Part shown: one piece after another, positions 16,207 through 23,855 of the stretch
How the letters are laid out: every line of letters starts with the position of its first letter
Position numbering within the stretch: the first letter of the stretch is position 1
Assembly (NCBI GenBank): GCA_002404345.1
Contig: DHJN01000059.1
Span: 1 to 31,750 of the forward strand
Source of the DNA: Actinobacteria bacterium UBA4719
GTDB taxonomy: Bacteria > Actinomycetota > Actinomycetes > Actinomycetales > Dermatophilaceae
Reading direction: 5' to 3'
Length of the DNA: 31,750 nucleotides
Translations under genes and position numbers: made by a program
The notes under the pieces: generated by a model
The model's input: the letters and a program-made list of their open reading frames with translations, nothing else
Database searches by the model: none
What the model was told of the DNA's origin: nothing

Positions 16207-17534
16207 GCCAGGCCTCCAGTCTCGGGAGGGACCGACACAGCGGCGACGTCGTGCGGGTCGAGGTCGAAGAGCTCGCGGAGGGCAAGGGCGTAGTCGCCGC
16301 CCTGACCGTCAGCTGCAAGAGCCTTGATGCGGACGGTCGGCGTGTGAAGAAGCTTCTCGACAACCCGGTGCACCGCGAGCTGGATCTCGGCGCGTGCGTT
16401 CTCCGAGAGGTCATCGGGCAGACGCTGGTCCAGGCGGCTCAGCTCGGCGGCCACCATGTCTGCTGCCCGGGATCGCAACAGGGCGACGGTTGGGGCGACC
16501 TCTTGCGCCCGGCGGCTGATGAGATACCCGGCGACCTCGGCGACCACGAGATCGTGGACCGCCTTGACGTGCGGCGTGTACTGGCTGTTGGCGGCCAGGA
16601 TCTCATCGAGCTCCGCCAGGCCGACGACGTGTTCGCCCGGGAGGTCTGCGACGTCCGGGGCGACATTGCGAGGAAGCCCAAGATCCATGAACAGCCGGGG
16701 CCCGCTGGCACGCGAATCAGCAGCCGCCACAGAATCAGCCGCAGACAAAAGGGTCTGGGTCGTGATGACGTGGCCGACGGCACCGGTGCAGGAGATGACG
16801 AGGTCGGCCCCGGCCAGGGCAGCTTCGAGATCGGCCAGGGGGAGAGCACGACCACCAGTTGCGGCCGCCAGACGCTCGGCCTTGACGAGTGTCCGGTTGA
16901 TGATGACCAGCTCGGCGGAGCCCAGTCGCGAGATCGTCGTGGCGGCGAGGCTGCTCATCGATCCGGCACCGACGACCAGGACGCGTGTATCAGCAAGGGG
17001 GCCCAGTAGATCAGCAGCATGCTGGATACCGGCCTCCACCAGTGACACGCTCACCCGGTCGATGCCCGTCTCGGCGTGCGCTCGTTTGCCCACCCGCAGG
17101 GCCTGCTGGAACAACGCGTTGAGGCTGCCGCCAGCCTGACCCCCTTCCTGGGCAGAGCTGAGCGCCTCACGTAGCTGCCCCAGGATCTGGCCTTCGCCGA
17201 CTGCCATGGACTCGAGCCCGCAGGCGACCGAGAACGCATGGGCGATCGCCCGGTCCTCGTAGTGGACATAGAGATGCTCACGCAGCTCGGCCAGCGGCAC
17301 GCCCGAGGCAGCAGCGAGCGCGTCACCGATCTCAGCCACCGCGCCGTGGAAGGTGACGGCATGGGCATACACCTCGACCCGGTTGCATGTCGCGAGGACC
17401 ACGGCCTCGTTGACATTCTCACCGCCCCGCACGGCGGTGGCCAGCGCCGAAGCGCCAGCCGGGTCCAGGGCCGCAGCTTCAAGCAGCTCGATGGGCGCAG
17501 ACCGGTGCGAAAGTCCCAGCACGACGACACTCAC
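16203..17534 (-). CDS. hemA: Glutamyl-tRNA reductase (HemA)
   Basis: A 443-residue enzyme of normal length. The catalytic Cys50 lies in VLATCNRVEVY, the NADPH domain carries VLVVGAGSMSSLAA near residue 185, and the C-terminal dimerisation helices follow. It reduces glutamyl-tRNA to glutamate-1-semialdehyde, the committed step of C5 heme synthesis, and passes it to HemL. GTG 17534 overlaps the rex stop as GTGA. Co-transcription with rex puts it under NADH/NAD control, as established for Streptomyces rex-hemACD. Confidence 0.96.
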   Translation of the reverse strand: MSVVVLGLSHRSAPIELLEAAALDPAGASALATAVRGGENVNEAVVLATCNRVEVYAHAVTFHGAVAEIGDALAAASGVPLAELREHLYVHYEDRAIAHAFSVACGLESMAVGEGQILGQLREALSSAQEGGQAGGSLNALFQQALRVGKRAHAETGIDRVSVSLVEAGIQHAADLLGPLADTRVLVVGAGSMSSLAATTISRLGSAELVIINRTLVKAERLAAATGGRALPLADLEAALAGADLVISCTGAVGHVITTQTLLSAADSVAAADSRASGPRLFMDLGLPRNVAPDVADLPGEHVVGLAELDEILAANSQYTPHVKAVHDLVVAEVAGYLISRRAQEVAPTVALLRSRAADMVAAELSRLDQRLPDDLSENARAEIQLAVHRVVEKLLHTPTVRIKALAADGQGGDYALALRELFDLDPHDVAAVSVPPETGGLA

Positions 17535-18217
17535 GGAGCAACCTCCAGCAGCGGCACTCTCTCTTGATCTGCAGGGGTCTTGCGCTGTTCGTAGAAGGCC
17601 AGGATCTGAAGCTCCGTGGACAGGTCGACCTTGCGCACGTCAACGCCCTGTGGCACCGAGAGCACGCACGGAGCAAAGTTCAGGACCGATCCCACGCCAA
17701 CGGCGACGAACCGGTCACACACCTGCTGTGCGGAGGCGGCGGGCGTCGCGATGACGCCGATCGCGACGCCGCGCTCGATGACGATCCGCTCGAGGTCATC
17801 GACCGAGCCGACGATCATCCCGGCGATCTCCCGACCGACGACCTCAGGGTCGCGATCCAGGAGGGCGACAACCTGGAACCCTCGGGTGGCAAAGCCCAGG
17901 TAGGCAGCGAGCGCCTGACCCAGGTTGCCCAGCCCAACGATCGCCACGGGCCATTCCTGGGTGAGCCCGAGCTCGCGGGAGATCTCATGGGCGAGCATCT
18001 CGACGCCATACCCGACCCCACGAACGCCGTACGAGCCCAGATGGCTGAGGTCCCGTCGCAGCTTGGCCGAACGGACCCCGGCCGCGGTGGCCAGCTCTTC
18101 GGACGAGACGGAGGCAACACCGCGCTCGGCGAGGTCGCTCAGTGCGCGCAGGTACTGCGGCAGTCGGGCAACCGTGGCGTCGGGTATCTCTCGATGTGCT
18201 GCGGGGTCGGCGATCAT
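17531..18217 (-). CDS. rex: Redox-sensing transcriptional repressor Rex
   Basis: A 228-residue repressor. An N-terminal winged helix (about residues 15-85) carries the recognition region AGVRSAKLRRDLSHLGSYG. The C-terminal Rossmann domain has VAIVGLGNLGQAL (about 91-103) and ends in the domain-swapped helix. Rex binds DNA when NAD+ dominates and lets go when NADH rises, derepressing respiratory genes. I place the start at ATG 18217 with AGGAG 11 nt upstream. An earlier in-frame start at 18259 lacks support and would lengthen the protein beyond family norms. A strong Rex operator lies about 85 nt upstream. Confidence 0.95.
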   Translation of the reverse strand: MIADPAAHREIPDATVARLPQYLRALSDLAERGVASVSSEELATAAGVRSAKLRRDLSHLGSYGVRGVGYGVEMLAHEISRELGLTQEWPVAIVGLGNLGQALAAYLGFATRGFQVVALLDRDPEVVGREIAGMIVGSVDDLERIVIERGVAIGVIATPAASAQQVCDRFVAVGVGSVLNFAPCVLSVPQGVDVRKVDLSTELQILAFYEQRKTPADQERVPLLEVAP

Positions 18218-18221
18218 GAAG

Positions 18222-18278
18222 TCACCGGCTCCTCTCGGGTGTGAGTTCCTCCATAGCACGGAGGTACTGGCCGCTCAT
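18222..18278 (-). CDS. Possible 18-residue leader peptide upstream of rex
   Basis: ATG 18278 opens the frame MSGQYLRAMEELTPERSR, ending at TGA 18224-18222, 4 nt before the rex ATG and in another frame. The predicted rex transcription start (about 18281-18284) puts this ATG 3-6 nt from the 5' end, so it would be translated almost leaderless. The rex ribosome site AGGAG lies inside it. It may couple to rex or be fortuitous; codon evidence is too short to judge. Confidence 0.35.
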   Translation of the reverse strand: MSGQYLRAMEELTPERSR

Positions 18279-18290
18279 GGTTACCCCCAG

Positions 18291-18321
18291 AGACTAGATC
18301 TTTGTGAACGCCCACACAAAG
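18291..18321 (-). promoter_or_regulatory. rex-hemACDB promoter with Rex operator
   Basis: CTTTGTG-N8-CACAAAG (18300-18321) is a perfect 7-bp inverted repeat matching the Rex operator consensus TTGTGA...TCACAA. On the minus strand it overlaps a promoter: -35 TTGTGT (18319-18314), 17-nt spacer, -10 TAGTCT (18296-18291). Rex bound here would block RNA polymerase, giving negative autoregulation of the whole operon. The same arrangement is established in Streptomyces coelicolor. Confidence 0.88.
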
Positions 18322-18383
18322 TCGCGGAGCACACCAGACCCCTGCTACGGGACGGTGTCCCGCCCGGCCGACAAATCTGGGGA

Positions 18384-18662
18384 TCACGCGCCTGGTACAT
18401 CCTTCGCCGCAGTGCTGCCGAGCGCCCGCCGCAGGCGGGACTCGTCCACGCGCCAGTAGTCATGTTGGACCCCGTCCACCAGTGTCACCGGGATCTGCTC
18501 CCAGTACGCAGCACTCAGCTCGGGATCGTCAAGGATCGAGCGTTCCACCCATTGGACGCCCAGGTCCCGGGCCACCCGCTCGATCACCTCGCGCGCCGGC
18601 CCGCACAGATGGCAGCCAGGCTTGGAGATGAGGGTGATCCTGGGAGGGACGGGGTCAGTCAC
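18384..18662 (-). CDS. Glutaredoxin-like protein (DUF836 type)
   Basis: A 92-residue thioredoxin-fold protein with the redox pair Cys17-His-Leu-Cys20 in SKPGCHLC and the cis-proline in IPVTLVDG. Size and motif fit the short glutaredoxin-like (DUF836) family; M. tuberculosis Rv0508 sits in the same place next to hemA. It should be a cytosolic thiol-disulfide protein, target unknown. GTG 18662 is the only start close to the domain; the ribosome site is weak. It starts 28 nt after the acyltransferase stop and probably belongs to that transcript. The downstream gap to the rex operon holds the Rex operator. Confidence 0.87.
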   Translation of the reverse strand: MTDPVPPRITLISKPGCHLCGPAREVIERVARDLGVQWVERSILDDPELSAAYWEQIPVTLVDGVQHDYWRVDESRLRRALGSTAAKDVPGA

Positions 18663-18690
18663 GACCCCACTGTATGCCGGCCGGCGGGGC

Positions 18691-20097
18691 TCAGAAGAAG
18701 ACCGACCTGCGCTGCAACAACAGCGAGTAGAGCGTCTGCTGGATCGTCTCGCGGACCCGGTCGGTGAGGTCGAACACCACCATGGGGTCGTCGGCCGCAT
18801 GGGGTCCCAGAACGGAGGTGTCCAACGGTGCGCCGAACTCGATGATCCACTTGCTCGGCAACGGAACCAGGCCGAGCGGACCCAGCAGCGGGAAGGTCGG
18901 TGTGATCGGGACGTAGGGGGCTCCGATGAGGCGGGCAACGGTCTTGAGGTTGCCGATGATCGGGTAGATCTCTTCAGCGCCGACGATGGAGCAGGGCACG
19001 ATCGGCGCACTGGTGCGCAGGGCCGCCGCGACGAACCCGCCCCGGCCGAACCGCTGAAGCTTGTAGCGCTCGCTGAACGGCTTGCCGACGCCCTTGAAGC
19101 CCTCGGGCCACACCCCGGCGAGCTCACCGGAGGCCAGCAGTCGCTCGGCATCAGGGTTGGCGGCCAGCGTGCAGCCGCTCTTGCGCGCGACCTCGCCGAC
19201 GATCGGCGTCTTGAAGACCAGATCGGCTCCCAGCATGCGCAGGTGACGATGAGCCGGGTGCTCGTCGTGAACCGCGACCTGGGTCATCAGCGAGTCCAAC
19301 GCCACCGTGCCCGAATGGTTGGCCACGATGAGCGCGCCGCCGGAGCTGGGGATGTTCTCGATGCCGCGAACCTCGACGCGGAACCAGGACTTGTACAGCG
19401 GTCGCAGCAGCGGGAGGTAGGCGTTCTCGGTGAAGTCCGCATCGAAGCCGAAATCGTCGACGGTGTAGTCCCCGCTGAGCCGTCGACGAACGAACGCCAA
19501 CGTGCCGGCGACCTGGCGTTCGATGTCATCGCCGGAGAGCCCGGAGGCCGCGGCCGCCCCACGCAGGGTCGCGATCGCGAACTTGACCAGGTCGTCCAGG
19601 CTGGAACCCGCGCGAGCGGGAGATGGCGAACCGGCCGAGGGGGAGGGATCCGAGGTGAGCGGGTCAACGGGTGTCACGACGTCAGAGCGCTTGGGACGTC
19701 TTGGCTCCTTCTGACGGCGGGTCGCCGCGGTGCGCGCGGCCTTGCCCGTCAGAACCGGACCAGACTTCGGGACAGGGCGTGGGCGGTGGGCGCGGATCGC
19801 GCCGTTGCCGATGCCGTTGCCGTTGCCGTTGCCGTTGCCATGGAAGTCGACGTCGACGTTGCCATCGACGTCGACGTTGCCATCGAAATCAACGTTGCCC
19901 TCGAAATCAACGTTGCCCAGAGCGGGACGGGGTACGATCCCGTCGCCTGACGGATCGGTCAGCAAGGGTGTCCGACGCCGCTTGGCCCGTTCGCCCGAGG
20001 CCCGGGCGGCGCCTGCCGCCAACGCGTCCGCGCCACGGCTTGCGCCCTTCCTGTCTCCCGGCCCGCCATGCAACGGGACGACCTTGGAATCGGTCAT
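18691..20097 (-). CDS. Lysophospholipid acyltransferase family protein with repetitive N-terminal region
   Basis: A 468-residue protein. Residues 1 to about 150 are disordered, rich in Arg, Gly and Pro, and include a repetitive block at about 60-99 (GNVDF-type units then GNGNGNGN). The C-terminal part is a PlsC-like acyltransferase with the catalytic stretch NHSGTVALD at 260-268, KTPIVGEVARKSGC and VWPEGFKGVGK. The His-Asp spacing (six residues between) is longer than the classic HX4D. It probably esterifies a glycerolipid or diacylglycerol at the membrane; the M. tuberculosis positional counterpart is Rv0502. ATG 20097 overlaps the epimerase stop as TGATG, fixing the start. Confidence 0.88.
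   Translation of the reverse strand: MTDSKVVPLHGGPGDRKGASRGADALAAGAARASGERAKRRRTPLLTDPSGDGIVPRPALGNVDFEGNVDFDGNVDVDGNVDVDFHGNGNGNGNGIGNGAIRAHRPRPVPKSGPVLTGKAARTAATRRQKEPRRPKRSDVVTPVDPLTSDPSPSAGSPSPARAGSSLDDLVKFAIATLRGAAAASGLSGDDIERQVAGTLAFVRRRLSGDYTVDDFGFDADFTENAYLPLLRPLYKSWFRVEVRGIENIPSSGGALIVANHSGTVALDSLMTQVAVHDEHPAHRHLRMLGADLVFKTPIVGEVARKSGCTLAANPDAERLLASGELAGVWPEGFKGVGKPFSERYKLQRFGRGGFVAAALRTSAPIVPCSIVGAEEIYPIIGNLKTVARLIGAPYVPITPTFPLLGPLGLVPLPSKWIIEFGAPLDTSVLGPHAADDPMVVFDLTDRVRETIQQTLYSLLLQRRSVFF
19801..19920 (-). repeat. In-frame tandem repeats inside the acyltransferase gene
   Basis: Seven hexamers of the type GCCGTT (19801-19842) are followed, after six bases, by four 18-bp units (19849-19920). 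The first two units are identical (GACGTCGACGTTGCCATC); the last two are GAAATCAACGTTGCC variants. All units are multiples of three, so copy-number change would alter protein length without breaking the frame. Confidence 0.9.
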
Positions 20098-21146
20098 CAG
20101 TCCTTCCTTCCTGGAGCATGCACGTGAGTGAGAACCTTGGCCGCCGAGCTCGCCGGCCCGTTGAATGCCGCAGCCACCGCGGCGCTGCCCGGCAAGCCTG
20201 ATCTGGCATGTGAGACGAAGTCCTCGAAAGCCGTGCGCGTGGTGAACTTCGGCTCGAGACGGAGCACTTCGCGCATCCTGGTGGTGTCCATGCCCCGACC
20301 CCACGCGAGGTACTCCATCTGCTCCTGGGAGAAGTCCGCCAGCCCTGCGCGCTTGACGAACTGACCCAGCAGCCCACAGGCGGACAGCGGCACCGGGACC
20401 GTGGCCCGACCGGCCAGACGCGCGGCCTGCCGCACGGTGATGATGCCGTCGCCGGCCACGTTGACGATGCCGACCGGGGGTCCCATCGTGGCACTCAGCA
20501 GCGCCTGGAGGGCGTCGTTCTCGTGCACCAGCTGGAGCCTGGCGTTGTACCCCAGGGGCGTCGGGATCACCGGCAGGCTCATGTAGTCCGTCAGACCGGT
20601 CTTGACGCCGGGGCCGACGATGTTGGCCAGGCGCAGCATCGAGATCTCGACGTCCGCGCGGCGACGCGAGAAGCCTCGGACATAGCCCTCGACCTCAACG
20701 GAGTCCTTGCCAAAACCCGTCCGGGGCAACGCCTTTGGCCCCATGTCCTCAGTAAACATTGCCGGGTCACGAGGTGAGGAACCATAGACGGCGGCCGATG
20801 ACTTGACCACGAGGCGGCGGATGCCGGGGGCCTTCTGACAGGCTGCGAGAAGCTGCATGGTGCCGATGACGTTGATCTCCTTCTGGGAGACCCGCCCCCC
20901 CGCGGACAGCGGTGTGGCAATGACGTTCATGTGGACGACGGTGTCGACCTCGCCCTGGGTGATGATCTTGGCGATCATCGGGTTTCGGATGTCGGCGCGG
21001 ACGAACTCGGCGTTGCCGATGTCGTGCGGCGGCGGGATGACGTCGATGCCGATGACCCTCTTGACGCCGGGCTCAGCCGTGAGGAGGCGTGCGAAGCGCC
21101 CGCCGAGATACCGGGACACGCCGGTCACCAAGACCACGTCCGCCAT
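20097..21146 (-). CDS. NAD-dependent epimerase/dehydratase family protein
   Basis: A 349-residue extended SDR. The glycine-rich region VLVTGVSRYLGGRFARLL at residues 4-21 departs from the usual TGxxGxxG. The Thr/Ser-Tyr-Lys region is less clear than in true GalE: VKSSAAVYGSS carries Ser and Tyr, but an obvious YxxxK is not seen. Substrate binding follows in the C-terminal third. The positional counterpart is Rv0501 (annotated galE2), and homologs precede the same acyltransferase. The substrate is unknown; I would not call it UDP-galactose epimerase. ATG 21146 has GGAAGGTGG upstream. An earlier in-frame start at 21230 is rejected because it enters the terminator region. Confidence 0.87.
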   Translation of the reverse strand: MADVVLVTGVSRYLGGRFARLLTAEPGVKRVIGIDVIPPPHDIGNAEFVRADIRNPMIAKIITQGEVDTVVHMNVIATPLSAGGRVSQKEINVIGTMQLLAACQKAPGIRRLVVKSSAAVYGSSPRDPAMFTEDMGPKALPRTGFGKDSVEVEGYVRGFSRRRADVEISMLRLANIVGPGVKTGLTDYMSLPVIPTPLGYNARLQLVHENDALQALLSATMGPPVGIVNVAGDGIITVRQAARLAGRATVPVPLSACGLLGQFVKRAGLADFSQEQMEYLAWGRGMDTTRMREVLRLEPKFTTRTAFEDFVSHARSGLPGSAAVAAAFNGPASSAAKVLTHVHAPGRKD

Positions 21147-21220
21147 GAGCCACCTTCCTTCGCCACGGTTGCGACGCCACACCGGGCGCTTGGGGACGAT
21201 CCTAGCCAGAGCAACACGAA

Positions 21221-21244
21221 GGCCCGCCACGAAGGTGACGGGCC
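21221..21244 (-). terminator. Hairpin terminator after bS22
   Basis: On the minus strand a 10-bp stem (GGCCCGTCAC with GTGGCGGGCC, one mismatch) closes a CTTC loop and is followed by the T-rich TTCGTGTTGC. It starts 15 nt after the bS22 stop and should separate it from the epimerase gene. Confidence 0.65.
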
Positions 21245-21259
21245 CGCATGAAGCGTGAC

Positions 21260-21358
21260 CTACTTCTTGTTACGACGCTGGTGACGCGTCTTGCGAAGCA
21301 GTTTGCGGTGCTTCTTCTTGGCCATGCGCTTGCGGCGCTTCTTGATGACTGAGCCCAT
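21260..21358 (-). CDS. Small ribosomal subunit protein bS22 (AURKAIP1/COX24 domain)
   Basis: A 32-residue, extremely basic protein beginning [20 protein letters not shown] and ending in TRHQRRNKK. It matches the actinobacterial bS22 family (about 33 residues, Rv0500B in M. tuberculosis), which sits in the small subunit near the decoding region and resembles mitochondrial AURKAIP1. AAAGGA lies 5 nt before ATG 21358, and a hairpin terminator follows. It lies downstream of the HTH gene, as in mycobacteria. It is short enough to be missed by automated callers. Confidence 0.95.
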   Translation of the reverse strand: MGSVIKKRRKRMAKKKHRKLLRKTRHQRRNKK

Positions 21359-21512
21359 GAGTGTCCTTTACCGTCAAGCCTGAATAGTGGGCAGTGCTGA
21401 GTTGTTGCGTAATGACGTGCCGACGCGCGCTGTCACAGGCACGAGCTCCGCACCACGCCGAACATTCCGCGATAGCGTACCGCCCTGCCTTGCCCCATCC
21501 CAAACTCCGGTC

Positions 21513-21725
21513 TCAGGCGGTGCCGATGAATGAGGTCCGCAGGTAGTCGTGAACGGCACTCTCCGGGACACGGAATGAGCGACCGACCCGAACGGCCGGC
21601 AGCTCGCCACTGTGGACCAGGCGATACACCGTCATCTTCGAGACGCGCATGAGCACGGCGACCTCGGCGACGGTGGCAAACCGCACGTCGGCCAGTCTGC
21701 GTTCCTGAGCCATCCTGCACCCCAT
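21513..21725 (-). CDS. Helix-turn-helix protein, excisionase family
   Basis: A 70-residue DNA-binding protein of the MerR-like/excisionase type. The helix-turn-helix reads TVAEVAVLMRVSKMTVYRLV and the wing GELPAVRVGRSFRVPESAV. The positional counterpart is Rv0500A, encoded next to bS22 and proC in mycobacteria, so it is a conserved chromosomal regulator and not a phage excisionase. Its targets are unknown. Starts at ATG 21725 (GGAG 3 nt upstream) and ATG 21713 are both possible; the family usually begins near the second. About 150 nt without a gene separate it from bS22 and probably hold the bS22 promoter. Confidence 0.9.
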   Translation of the reverse strand: MGCRMAQERRLADVRFATVAEVAVLMRVSKMTVYRLVHSGELPAVRVGRSFRVPESAVHDYLRTSFIGTA

Positions 21726-21802
21726 GTTCTCCGCTTTTTCGACGTCGCGCCGACACCCACAAGTTTGACATCTGTCGAGCCGACACGCCGAAGACCTGCC
21801 TC

Positions 21803-22999
21803 TCAGTCGAACCAGACGTCAAGGCCGTGAAAGGGGAAGATGGCCTCCCGAGTTGCCATGACCGCACGGTCCACCGCGTTCTCGGGGTCAAAACCCACCG
21901 CCCAGGAACGCCACCACACACGTCCATTCTCAGAAACGCCATCGCCCATGTGGGTCGGTCCTGGCCGCCCGTACTGCTCCTGGACGTGGTCCCGCCACCC
22001 CTGCGGCACTTCAGCATCGAGCGGGATCGGGCGGTGCGCAGCGATCGCGGTCAGATGCGTCCACGCCCTGGGAACCACCTCGACGAGCTCGTAACCGCCA
22101 CCACCAAGTGCGACCCACTTGCCACCGCAGAGCTCGTGTGCGAGCTCGTGGATGGAGTCGTATGACGTGCGCTGGGCGTCCACGGACAGCGCCAGGTGCG
22201 CCATCGGGTCCAGGACGTGCGAGTCACACCCGTGCTGGCTCACCAGGATCTGCGGCTTGAACGCCCGCAGCAGCTGGGGCACGACCGAGTGGAACGCCCG
22301 CAGCCAGGCCGCGTCGCCGGTGCCGGGCGGCAGCGCCACGTTGGCGACGCTCCCCGGTGCACCCGGCCCGCCGGTGTCGCCAGGGAAGCCCGTGCCGGGG
22401 AAGAGCACCCGACCGGTCTCGTGCACAGAGATGGTGAGCACCCGCGGGTCGTCCCAGAACATCCGCTCGACGCCGTCGCCATGATGGACGTCCACGTCGA
22501 CATAGGCCACGCGCTCGGCGCCGTTGTCCAGCAGCCACGCTATGGCCACCGCGGCATCGTTGTAGATACAGAATCCCGCTGCCCGGTCCGGCATCGCGTG
22601 GTGCAGTCCGCCGCAGAAGTTGACGCCGTGCTCGGTCTCGCCCCTCCAGACGGCACCGGCCATGTCCAGGGAACCGGCCGCGATACGGGCGCTCGCCTCG
22701 TGCATCCCGGCGAAGGCGGGGTCGTCCTCGGTGCCCAGGCCTCGGGACTGGTCCGCGTCCTGGGGCTCGGCGGATGCGTGACGGACCGCAGCAATGTAGT
22801 CGGCGTCATGCACGGTGAGCAGGATCTCGTCACCCGGCATCGCCGGGTTGACGACCTCGACGTCGGGCCCGTCGAACAGTCCGAAGGCTCCACACAACCG
22901 GGCCGTGAGGTCAAGACGAACCGGACTCATGGGGTGCTCGGCCCCGAAGTCATACCTCGTGAAACTCTGGTCCCAGACCACGCGCGCCTGTGTTGGCAT
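21803..22999 (-). CDS. Acetoin utilization protein AcuC (histone deacetylase-like)
   Basis: A 398-residue class I-type deacetylase. The catalytic pieces are GGLHHAMPDRAAGFCIYND (tandem histidines), AYVDVDVHHGDGVE (zinc Asp and His) and HGCDSH (second zinc Asp). It should remove acetyl groups from protein lysines, classically acetyl-CoA synthetase, in the cytosol. ATG 22999 is preceded at 6 nt by TACCGT, predicting a leaderless message. It is divergent from the TrkA-type gene with 68 nt between starts. No acetoin genes are nearby, so the AcuC name reflects family and not pathway. Confidence 0.92.
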   Translation of the reverse strand: MPTQARVVWDQSFTRYDFGAEHPMSPVRLDLTARLCGAFGLFDGPDVEVVNPAMPGDEILLTVHDADYIAAVRHASAEPQDADQSRGLGTEDDPAFAGMHEASARIAAGSLDMAGAVWRGETEHGVNFCGGLHHAMPDRAAGFCIYNDAAVAIAWLLDNGAERVAYVDVDVHHGDGVERMFWDDPRVLTISVHETGRVLFPGTGFPGDTGGPGAPGSVANVALPPGTGDAAWLRAFHSVVPQLLRAFKPQILVSQHGCDSHVLDPMAHLALSVDAQRTSYDSIHELAHELCGGKWVALGGGGYELVEVVPRAWTHLTAIAAHRPIPLDAEVPQGWRDHVQEQYGRPGPTHMGDGVSENGRVWWRSWAVGFDPENAVDRAVMATREAIFPFHGLDVWFD

Positions 23000-23005
23000 A
23001 ATGGC

Positions 23006-23011
23006 ACGGTA
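23006..23011 (-). promoter_or_regulatory. Predicted -10 box of a leaderless acuC transcript
   Basis: TACCGT on the minus strand lies 6 nt before ATG 22999, with no Shine-Dalgarno between them. Confidence 0.4.
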
Positions 23012-23067
23012 CCGGCAGGCCGCGCGCGCGGACGACTGGGTTCACCTGCACGCTTCAGGGAGGGTTC

Positions 23068-23736
23068 GTGGCCAAGAACCGCTTGTACGAAGATGACGTC
23101 CTGGTCGTCGGGCTCGGCCGATTCGGTGCCGAGGCTGCCCGGGAGCTGCATCGGCTCGGACACAAGGTCGTCGCCATCGAGAAGGACCCGCACCTCGCCG
23201 AGAGCTTCTCCGGCCTGCTGGACCGGGTCATCGTCGGCGACTCCGCCCTGCCGCAGATCATAGAGGCGTGCCGCGCGAACGCCTACAAGTTTGCCGTGAT
23301 CGGCATCGGCTCGTCGGTCGAGGCATCAGTCCTGACCGCCGGGAACCTCATCGACGCCGGGATCCCGTCAATCTGGGCCAAGGCCATCAGCCTCGAGCAC
23401 GCCCGCATCCTGGAGCGGATCGGGGTGCAGCACGTCGTCCGGCCCGAGGTCGACTCGGGCCGCCGGGTGGCGCACCTGGTCAACGGCAGGCTTCAGGACT
23501 ACATCGAGTTCGAGGACGGCTATGCCATCGTCAAGATGGCCCCGCCACGCGAGACGATCGGGTTCACGTTGGCGCAGAGCGCGATTCGCACCAAGTACGG
23601 CGTCACCGTCGTCGGCGTCAAGGCTCCTGGTGAGGACTTCACCCACGCCGTTCCGGACACGAAGGTGACCGCCAAGCACACCCTGATCGTGAGCGGCCCG
23701 AGCGAGCTCCTAGAACGGCTGGTCAGCCGCCCCTAG
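23068..23736 (+). CDS. TrkA/KtrA-type potassium channel regulatory protein
   Basis: A 222-residue RCK protein. The N-terminal Rossmann (TrkA_N) domain has VLVVGLGRFGAEAARELHRLGH at about residues 10-31 and the acidic ribose-binding end AIEKD. A TrkA_C domain (about 140-220) follows. Such proteins gate TrkH/KtrB-type K+ channels by binding NAD(H) or nucleotides at the inner membrane face. The membrane partner is not adjacent here; homologs are often paired with one, so the partner may be elsewhere. GTG 23068 follows a strong GGGAGGG (23058-23064). It converges on the GNAT gene, with palindrome C between. Confidence 0.92.
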   Translation: MAKNRLYEDDVLVVGLGRFGAEAARELHRLGHKVVAIEKDPHLAESFSGLLDRVIVGDSALPQIIEACRANAYKFAVIGIGSSVEASVLTAGNLIDAGIPSIWAKAISLEHARILERIGVQHVVRPEVDSGRRVAHLVNGRLQDYIEFEDGYAIVKMAPPRETIGFTLAQSAIRTKYGVTVVGVKAPGEDFTHAVPDTKVTAKHTLIVSGPSELLERLVSRP

Positions 23737-23756
23737 TCCCCCCTAGTCCTAGTCCA

Positions 23757-23823
23757 CTTCTTGCCCAGTAACCACCGAATCCGGCTTTGGGAAAGCCGGA
23801 TTCAGTGGTTTCGGCGCAACAAG
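23757..23823. repeat. 67-bp dispersed palindrome, copy C
   Basis: Arms at 23757-23780 and 23800-23823 with a 19-nt centre that is itself self-complementary (CCGGCTTT...AAAGCCGG), extending the stem to the tip. It lies between converging trkA-type and GNAT genes. The right arm ends TTTCGGCGCAACAAG, as in copies A and B with one change. Confidence 0.85.
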
Positions 23824-23855
23824 AGGGAAAAACAAGAGGGAGAGGGAAAGTGCCG

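Noticed and set aside
21513..21725. Phage or plasmid excisionase marking an integrated element
   Set aside because: No integrase, att repeats or phage genes are nearby, and the gene has a fixed place next to bS22 in actinomycetes.
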